Origin: an uncultured Collinsella sp.
GTDB lineage: Bacteria; Actinomycetota; Coriobacteriia; Coriobacteriales; Coriobacteriaceae
Assembly: GCA_900549085.1 (NCBI GenBank)
Contig: URMO01000070.1
Location: 1 to 11,574, forward strand
Direction: 5' to 3'
DNA: 11,574 nucleotides
Shown here: in pieces, positions 6,969-11,574 of the stretch
Layout of the letters: the number at the start of each line of letters is the position of its first letter
How positions within the stretch are numbered: the first letter of the stretch is position 1
Position numbers and translations under genes: made by a program
The notes under the pieces: generated by a model
Told to the model about the DNA's origin: nothing
What the model saw: the letters and a program-made list of their open reading frames with translations, nothing else
Database searches by the model: none

Positions 6969-9681
6969 ACTCGGTACGGGCAACCTGGTCGATGCGGTAG
7001 CCCTCAATGGTGTCGCCAGGCTTGATGTCCTGGAAGTTCTCCAGGCCAATACCGCCCTCGGAGCCGCTCTTGAGGCTCTTGGCCTCGTCCTTGTAGTGGC
7101 GCATCGAGGCGATTTTACCGTTGAAGACCACGATGCCGTCGCGCACCAGGCGCACAGAATCGGTCGCGGCGATCTCGCCCTCTTCGACGCGGACACCGGC
7201 GGCGATACCAACCTTGGGCACCTTGAAGGTATCCAGGACGGTCGCAGTACCCGTGGAGACCTCGACCTCGGTGGGCTTGAGCATACCGATGCGGGCAGCG
7301 TCGAGGTCCTCGAGGCACTTGTAGATGACGTCGTAGCAACGGATCTCGACGCCCTCGCGCTCGGCGGCGGAGCGGGCCTTGCCGTCGGGACGGACGCCAA
7401 AGCCGATGATGATGGCGTTGGAAGCGTCGGCCAGGACGACGTCGGTCTCGTTGATGGCACCAACGGCGGAATGGATCGTGTTGATGCGCACCTCGGACTG
7501 ATCCATCTTGTCGAGGGAGTCCTGAAGGGCCTCGATGGAGCCCTGGACGTCGGCCTTGATGATAAGGTTGAGCTCCTTGACCTCGGCGTCGGCGATGGTC
7601 TCGAAGAGGTTCTCGAGCGTCACGTGCTTCACGCGGCTCTGCTCCTCGATACGGGCCTTGAGCGAACGCTCATCGGCCAGGGCGCGAGCCTCGCGCTCGT
7701 CCTCGAACACGCGGAACTCGTCACCAGCGTTGGGCACGGACTGCAGGCCCAAGATCTCGACGGCGTCGGAGGGGCCGGCCTCGGTGACGGCGTTGCCCTT
7801 GGGATCGAGCATGGCGCGGACGCGGCCGTAGGTAAGGCCGGCGACCAGCGTATCGCCCACGTGCAGGGTACCGCGGGTCACGAGAACCGTGGCAACCGAG
7901 CCGCGGCCCTTGTCGAGCTTGGCCTCGAGAACGTTGCCGGAGGCAAAGGTGTCGGGGTTGGCCTTGAGCTCGAGCACGTCGGCCTGGAGCAGCACGGTCT
8001 CGAGCAGGTCGTCGATACCGATCTTCTGCTTGGCCGAGATGTTGACGAACATGTTCTGTCCGCCCCACTCCTCGGGGATGATGCCGTACTCGGTGAGTTC
8101 CTGGCGCACGCGGTCGGGGTTGGCGCCCGGCTTATCGATCTTGTTGACGGCGACGACGATGGGTACGCCGGCGGCCTTGGCGTGGTTGATCGACTCGATG
8201 GTCTGAGGCATGACGCCGTCGTCGGCAGCCACGATCAGGATGACGATGTCGGTCACCTTGGCGCCGCGAGCACGCATAGCTGTAAAGGTCGCGTGACCAG
8301 GGGTATCGATGAAGGTGATCTTGCGGTCGTTGATCATGACCTGCGAAGCGCCGATGGCCTGGGTAATGCCGCCTGCCTCGCCGGCAGCGACACCGGTGTG
8401 ACGGATGGCGTCGAGCAGGCTCGTCTTGCCGTGGTCGACGTGACCCATGACGGTGACGACCGGGGCGCGAGGCTTAAGGTCGGCGGGATCGTCGTAGAAC
8501 GAGAAGGTGTTCTCCTCCTCGGGGGTGATGATCTTGATCTGACGGCCCAGGTCGTCGGCAACGAGCTCGACGAGGTCGTCGGACATGGACTGCGTCATCG
8601 TGAGCGGCGTGCCCAGCAGGAACAGGCGCTTGATGATGTCGTTGGCCGGAACGTCGAGCGCCTCGGCGAGCTCCTGGACGGTAACGCCCTGGGAGACCTT
8701 GATGGCATCGAGCTCCTCGGGGTTCACGCCCTGGGCCAATGCCTCCTCAATCTTGCGCTCCTCCTGAGCCTTAGCAGCCTCGCGCTCGCGCTTCTCCTTG
8801 CGCTTCTTGCGGCGACCGGTGGACTCGCGAGAGGCCTCCTCGACGGCGGCACGGGCCTCCTCGAGCACCTTCTCGCGGCTGTACTCCTCGGCCTCACGCG
8901 CCATGCGGCTGTAGTGGTCCTCATCGTTGCCGTGACCGCCCTTGCGCTTCTTGCCCTTGCCCTGCTTATCGGGGTTGGGGAAGTCCATGCCGGCAGCGAC
9001 GTTGTTGCTGGCGTTGGTGCGATGGCTGTGCGGGCGGCTCTCGGAGGCGTTGCGCTCGGAGTTGCTGTCGGAGGCGTTGCGGTCGTTACGACGGCCACCG
9101 CGACGGTCGCTGTTGCCGCCACGACGGTTGCCGCGCTCGGCGGCGCGCTCGGCCTTGGCCTTCGCCTCGGCGTCCTTCTTCTCCTTGAGAACGGTCTCCT
9201 GTGCGGCGATCTGGTCAAGCAGCGAACGGAAGCGCGAACCGGAGTCGGAAGCAGGGACGGCGCGGCGCTGGGCCTCACGGGCAGCCTCCTCCTTCTCGCG
9301 GGCAAGGCGCTCCTGCTCGGCCTTCTTCTTGGCCTCGGCCTCGGCACGGGCGGCCTCCTCAGCAGCCTGGGCGGCGGCGAACTGGCGGCGCTCCTCCTCG
9401 CGTGCCTTCTCGGCGGCGATGCGCTCGCGCTCGGCCTCGGCAGCGCGCGCTGCCTCCTCGGCGGCGGCTGCCTCCTCCTCGGCCTGCTTGGCGGCCTCGA
9501 CTTCCTTGGCGCGGGCCTCGATCACCGAGGCGAGCTGCTTGCGGACCATGGCGACGTAAGCGTCCTCCAGGGCGGAGGAAGCGGACTTAGCGGGAATCTT
9601 CATTTCGGCGAGATGACCCATCAGTTCCTTGGAGGTCATGCCGAACTCTTTGGCCAGGGTGGACACACGGACTTTTGCCAT
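6967..9681 (-). CDS. infB: Translation initiation factor IF-2
   Basis: IF2 is a GTPase that places fMet-tRNA on the 30S subunit and promotes 70S joining. Its 904 residues are near normal for actinobacterial IF2. In order: an IF2_N domain (about 1-52, KVRVSTLAKEFG), a long Ala/Glu/Lys/Arg-rich stretch (about 60-180) that looks like a coiled coil or single charged helix, an Arg/Gly/Asn/Ser-rich low-complexity part (about 183-225), and a second IF2_N-like domain (about 325-385). The G domain has G1 GHVDHGKT (413-420), G3 DTPGH (459-463), G4 NKID (513-516) and a SAK G5. Beta-barrel and C1/C2 domains follow to 904. ATG at 9681 has AGGTGA 6 nt upstream. It follows nusA after a 91-nt spacer with hairpins. 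No SD-supported internal start for a shorter isoform was seen. Confidence 0.98.
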   Translation of the reverse strand: MAKVRVSTLAKEFGMTSKELMGHLAEMKIPAKSASSALEDAYVAMVRKQLASVIEARAKEVEAAKQAEEEAAAAEEAARAAEAERERIAAEKAREEERRQFAAAQAAEEAARAEAEAKKKAEQERLAREKEEAAREAQRRAVPASDSGSRFRSLLDQIAAQETVLKEKKDAEAKAKAERAAERGNRRGGNSDRRGGRRNDRNASDSNSERNASESRPHSHRTNASNNVAAGMDFPNPDKQGKGKKRKGGHGNDEDHYSRMAREAEEYSREKVLEEARAAVEEASRESTGRRKKRKEKREREAAKAQEERKIEEALAQGVNPEELDAIKVSQGVTVQELAEALDVPANDIIKRLFLLGTPLTMTQSMSDDLVELVADDLGRQIKIITPEEENTFSFYDDPADLKPRAPVVTVMGHVDHGKTSLLDAIRHTGVAAGEAGGITQAIGASQVMINDRKITFIDTPGHATFTAMRARGAKVTDIVILIVAADDGVMPQTIESINHAKAAGVPIVVAVNKIDKPGANPDRVRQELTEYGIIPEEWGGQNMFVNISAKQKIGIDDLLETVLLQADVLELKANPDTFASGNVLEAKLDKGRGSVATVLVTRGTLHVGDTLVAGLTYGRVRAMLDPKGNAVTEAGPSDAVEILGLQSVPNAGDEFRVFEDEREARALADERSLKARIEEQSRVKHVTLENLFETIADAEVKELNLIIKADVQGSIEALQDSLDKMDQSEVRINTIHSAVGAINETDVVLADASNAIIIGFGVRPDGKARSAAEREGVEIRCYDVIYKCLEDLDAARIGMLKPTEVEVSTGTATVLDTFKVPKVGIAAGVRVEEGEIAATDSVRLVRDGIVVFNGKIASMRHYKDEAKSLKSGSEGGIGLENFQDIKPGDTIEGYRIDQVARTE

Positions 9682-9687
9682 ATGACT

Positions 9688-9693
9688 TCACCT
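9688..9693 (-). promoter_or_regulatory. Shine-Dalgarno site of infB
   Basis: The minus strand reads AGGTGA, 6 nt before ATG at 9681. It lies 9 nt after the 3' arm of a small hairpin (9703-9717). Confidence 0.7.
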
Positions 9694-9702
9694 ACCCTTT
9701 CT

Positions 9703-9717
9703 GGCACCTTGGGTGCC
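9703..9717 (-). promoter_or_regulatory. Small perfect hairpin just upstream of the infB ribosome binding site
   Basis: The arms GGCACC and GGTGCC pair perfectly around a 3-nt loop. Two further base pairs form if one A is bulged out. The hairpin ends 9 nt before the infB SD (9688-9693). No T tract follows, so it is not an intrinsic terminator. It may shape access to the SD or serve as an mRNA processing or stability element; this is inference. Confidence 0.4.
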
Positions 9718-9742
9718 TAGAGACTGAACGAGCGTGGGAGAT

Positions 9743-9773
9743 GCGCCGGGACCTGCCCGGCGCGACCGCGCGC
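9743..9773 (-). promoter_or_regulatory. GC-rich hairpin with an overlapping alternative stem, between nusA and infB
   Basis: On the minus strand GCGCCGGG (9763-9756) pairs perfectly with CCCGGCGC (9750-9743) around a 5-nt loop, giving an 8-bp all-GC stem. An alternative 5-bp stem, GCGCG (9773-9769) with CGCGC (9764-9760), uses the same bases, so the two cannot form together. The alternative stem begins at the last base of the nusA stop codon. No T tract follows. It could be an attenuator-like switch, an RNase-processing site, or a relic of lost genes. Pairing is seen directly; the function is inferred. Confidence 0.45.
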
Positions 9774-11020
9774 TAGATCAGGTCCTCCGCATCATCAAAG
9801 GCGTCGGTGTCGTGGACACCGCAGAAACGGGAGCCCGGACGGGCCTGGTTGCGGCACTGGACGCCGTCCTCGGACACGTACTCGCAGCGACGGACGTCGT
9901 CGTCCTCCTCGTCACCGATCAGGTCGGCGGCGGGCTCCTCGTGAACGGGGACGTTCTTGAGGATGTCGGCGGCAAGGGTCTCGGACTTGATGTCGATGTG
10001 CCAGCCGGTCAGGCGAGCGGCGAGACGGGCGTTCTGACCCTCCTTGCCGATGGCGAGCGAAAGCTGGTCATCGGGCACGATGACGCCGGCGTAGGCCTTC
10101 TCCTCGTCGATGAGGACGCGGGTGACCTTGGCAGGCGACAGGGCGTTGGCGACGTAGACGGCCGGATCGGCATCCCACAGGATGACGTCGACGCGCTCGC
10201 CGCGGAGCTCGCCCACGACGGCGCGAACGCGGCTGCCCTTGGGGCCGACGCAGGCGCCCACGGGATCCAGGCGATCGTCGAGCGAGTGGACGGCGACCTT
10301 GGAGCGCTGGCCGGGCTCGCGGGCGATCGACTTGATCTGGACGGTGCCCTCATAGATCTCGGGCACCTCCTGCTCAAACAGACGACGCATGAGCTCGGGG
10401 TGGGTACGGGAGATGACAATCGGCGGACGGCTGTGCTCGCCGCGAACCGGCTGCAAGTTGGAGTTGGGGTCGCGGACGTCGATGATCACGGCCTTGATGT
10501 GCTGGTTGTGCAGATAGCGCTCGCCCATCGGACGCTCGTTGCGCTCGTTCTCGTAACGGCGCTGGTCAAAGTGCGGCAGCTCGGCCTCGACGCCATCGCG
10601 GATCTTGACGATCGTAAAGTCGGGCGTGGACTGCAGCACGGTACCGCTAATGAGGTCACCGATACGACCGGAGAACTCCTCGTAGATCTGCTCGCGTGCG
10701 GAGTTGCGCACGATGGCGTTGATCTCGGCCTTGGCGTGCTGGGCGGCAATGCGGCTCGTGTTCTTGGGGGTGACGTCGATCTCCTCGAACTCGGTGAAGT
10801 TGCCCTCCTCGTCCATGGAATCGTCGATCGGCTCCAGACGGTAGACGTAGATCTTGCCGGTGGTGCGGTCGATGGTCACCTTGGCACCCCACTCAAGATG
10901 CAGGATCTCGGCATAGCTCTTGGCGAGCGACTGCTCCAGGCGGTCGATCAGGTAGAGCTGGTCGATGTGCCTTTCCTGGCAAAGCTCCATCAGGGCGGAC
11001 ATCATGTCGGATGCTGCCAT
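9773..11020 (-). CDS. nusA: Transcription termination/antitermination factor NusA with a Cys3His C-terminal extension
   Basis: NusA binds RNA polymerase and nascent RNA, and tunes pausing, termination and antitermination. The 415 residues hold the N-terminal polymerase-binding domain (about 1-110), an S1 domain (about 115-195), KH1 with GPKG (259-262) and KH2 with GKEG (325-328). After KH2, instead of ending or carrying acidic AR repeats, there is an acidic linker (about 355-376). A compact module follows with C379, C389, C400 and H403 (C-x9-C-x10-C-x2-H), then a short acidic tail. Such spacing suggests a zinc site. ATG at 11020 is chosen because AGGAAGGA lies 7 nt upstream and it follows the rimP stop by 1 nt. 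A start 11 codons earlier would overlap rimP and lacks support. infB follows. Confidence 0.97.
   Translation of the reverse strand: MAASDMMSALMELCQERHIDQLYLIDRLEQSLAKSYAEILHLEWGAKVTIDRTTGKIYVYRLEPIDDSMDEEGNFTEFEEIDVTPKNTSRIAAQHAKAEINAIVRNSAREQIYEEFSGRIGDLISGTVLQSTPDFTIVKIRDGVEAELPHFDQRRYENERNERPMGERYLHNQHIKAVIIDVRDPNSNLQPVRGEHSRPPIVISRTHPELMRRLFEQEVPEIYEGTVQIKSIAREPGQRSKVAVHSLDDRLDPVGACVGPKGSRVRAVVGELRGERVDVILWDADPAVYVANALSPAKVTRVLIDEEKAYAGVIVPDDQLSLAIGKEGQNARLAARLTGWHIDIKSETLAADILKNVPVHEEPAADLIGDEEDDDVRRCEYVSEDGVQCRNQARPGSRFCGVHDTDAFDDAEDLI
9809..9886 (-). other. Putative zinc-binding module at the NusA C-terminus
   Basis: This covers NusA residues 379-404. The residues are C379-EYV, G386-VQ-C389-RN, G396-SRF-C400-GV-H403. 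The pattern C-x9-C-x10-C-x2-H, with Gly and aromatic residues between, looks like small treble-clef or knuckle-type metal sites that end in FCxxH. It does not match YlxR, whose Cys pair is spaced differently and whose fold is about 90 residues long. Metal binding is inferred from the ligand pattern alone. Confidence 0.55.
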
Positions 11021-11021
11021 G

Positions 11022-11516
11022 TTAGTTTCCTTCCTTCGCGGGCTTGAAGTCATAGGTGGGCTTCAACTTGCACTTTTTAACATCACAGAAATCGAGGGTG
11101 ACGGACTCGCCGTCCTCGAGCTCGAGAGTCACGTTCGTCTCGGTCGCGGCGGCAATCTTGCCGGAGTACTTGCGACGGCCCTCGGTGGCGGTGGAGGTGA
11201 GCTCGCAGTCCTCGCCCACAAAGCGGGCAAAGTCGCGCGGACGGCGCAGCGGGCGCGCCATACCCGGGCTCGACACCTCGAGCGTATAGCTCGAAGAAAT
11301 GGGGTCGAGCTCCTCGATTACGTCGCCGACCCACTTGGTATTGGCCGTGACGTCGTTGAGCGACAGGCTCTGACCCTCGGCACCCTCGATACGCACACGC
11401 ACGCAGGGGGCCTTGGTGGCGCCCACGAGCTCAACGTCGACAATATCGACATCGTGCTGGGGAGCGACGGCCTCGAGCGCGTCGATGATCGCCTGCTCGG
11501 TCTTGGTCTTGACCAT
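11022..11516 (-). CDS. rimP: Ribosome maturation factor RimP
   Basis: RimP assists assembly of the 30S subunit, acting early around the central pseudoknot and S12. The 164 residues are of normal length. Seen directly: an N-terminal alpha/beta domain with a VDIVDVELVG strand, the family-typical YTLEVSSPGMARPLRRPRDF segment at the domain junction, and a C-terminal SH3-like beta domain (about 90-155) with KYSGKIAAATETNVTLEL. ATG at 11516 is preferred because a perfect GGAGGT lies 6 nt upstream. An in-frame ATG 6 codons earlier has only a T-rich tract before it and would place that GGAGGT inside the coding region. It is the first gene of the cluster in this window and touches nusA (1-nt gap). Confidence 0.96.
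   Translation of the reverse strand: MVKTKTEQAIIDALEAVAPQHDVDIVDVELVGATKAPCVRVRIEGAEGQSLSLNDVTANTKWVGDVIEELDPISSSYTLEVSSPGMARPLRRPRDFARFVGEDCELTSTATEGRRKYSGKIAAATETNVTLELEDGESVTLDFCDVKKCKLKPTYDFKPAKEGN
11028..11035 (-). promoter_or_regulatory. Shine-Dalgarno site of nusA inside the rimP 3' end
   Basis: The minus strand reads AGGAAGGA within the last rimP codons, 7 nt before ATG at 11020. It decides for this start over the in-frame ATG at 11053, which would add 11 residues. Confidence 0.75.
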
Positions 11517-11522
11517 TGCGGC

Positions 11523-11528
11523 ACCTCC
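11523..11528 (-). promoter_or_regulatory. Shine-Dalgarno site of rimP
   Basis: The minus strand reads GGAGGT, 6 nt before ATG at 11516. This is the strongest site in the window and fixes the start. It begins 8 nt after the T tract of the upstream terminator-like hairpin. Confidence 0.85.
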
Positions 11529-11536
11529 ATCCATAC

Positions 11537-11568
11537 AAAAAAGAAGCGGGGCCGAAACCCCACTTCTT
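11537..11568 (-). terminator. Intrinsic terminator-like hairpin directly upstream of rimP
   Basis: On the minus strand AAGAAGTGGGG (11568-11558) pairs with CCCCGCTTCTT (11551-11541) around a 6-nt loop, with one G-T wobble. The 3' arm runs into a tract of six T in all (11542-11537). This is a textbook Rho-independent terminator in the minus direction. It either ends an upstream gene outside the window or acts as an attenuator in the leader of the rimP-nusA operon. In the plus direction the following bases are less T-rich, so it is probably one-way. Confidence 0.8.
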
Positions 11569-11574
11569 TCAATT

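Noticed and set aside
8900..9010. Possible internal start in infB giving a shorter IF2 isoform, as in enterobacteria
   Set aside because: In-frame Met codons are present near residues 229 and 257, but no Shine-Dalgarno-like sequence lies before them.
7096..9720. Very long open frame on the plus strand (874 codons) across the whole of infB
   Set aside because: It is exactly antisense to a certain gene. GC-rich genes that avoid TTA, CTA and TCA codons leave the opposite frame without stops. The predicted protein is Leu/Gly/Ala/Val-rich with no recognisable domain, and no SD supports it.
9743..9763. Intrinsic terminator between nusA and infB
   Set aside because: The stem is strong but no T tract follows on the minus strand, so it is listed as a structured spacer element rather than a terminator.
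9734..11047. Plus-strand open frame (437 codons) antisense to nusA
   Set aside because: It has the same cause as the infB shadow: codon bias of nusA. It shows repetitive Asp/Gly/Leu/Val composition and no motif.
11021..11053. Alternative nusA start 11 codons upstream
   Set aside because: It would overlap rimP by over 30 nt and lacks an SD. The ATG at 11020 has one, and it begins the conserved N-terminal domain.
11517..11534. Alternative rimP start six codons upstream
   Set aside because: A T-rich terminator tract precedes it, while the perfect GGAGGT lies between it and the ATG at 11516.

Overview
The window is GC-rich and reads as part of a Gram-positive, high-GC chromosome, most likely Actinomycetota. 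The best guess is class Coriobacteriia (Collinsella-like). This rests on base composition, protein character and gene order, not on a database match. All nine genes lie on the minus strand, so transcription runs from the right edge (11574) to the left edge (1). Almost every base is coding. The only spacers longer than 15 nt inside the cluster are nusA-infB (91 nt) and dnaG-rpoD (110 nt). I found no mobile element, CRISPR array, tRNA or rRNA.

In transcription order the layout is: an intrinsic terminator-like hairpin at 11537-11568; rimP (30S maturation); nusA (elongation, pausing and termination factor, here with an unusual Cys3His tail); a hairpin-rich spacer; infB (translation initiation factor IF2); rbfA (cold-shock 30S maturation factor); a DHH/DHHA1 phosphoesterase of the NrnA type; truB (tRNA Psi55 synthase); ribF (riboflavin kinase/FAD synthetase); dnaG (primase); a spacer with a candidate promoter and dyad; and rpoD/sigA (primary sigma factor), which loses its last one to few codons at the left edge.

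Functionally this joins two classic clusters. The first is the rimP-nusA-infB-rbfA-nrnA-truB-ribF cluster for ribosome assembly, initiation and RNA turnover. The second is the dnaG-rpoD pair of the 'macromolecular synthesis' operon. The two are joined by an 8-nt overlap between ribF and dnaG, so translation, transcription, RNA decay, flavin cofactor synthesis and replication priming may share one long transcript. Most starts are supported by clear Shine-Dalgarno (SD) sites or by stop/start overlaps that suggest translational coupling.

The gene content is conserved housekeeping, and I do not see a new multi-gene system. The points most worth a second look are the C-x9-C-x10-C-x2-H module at the end of NusA, the terminator placed 21 nt before the rimP start, the competing hairpins between nusA and infB where many Gram-positives carry ylxR and an L7Ae-family gene, and the dyad over a possible internal promoter before the sigma factor.
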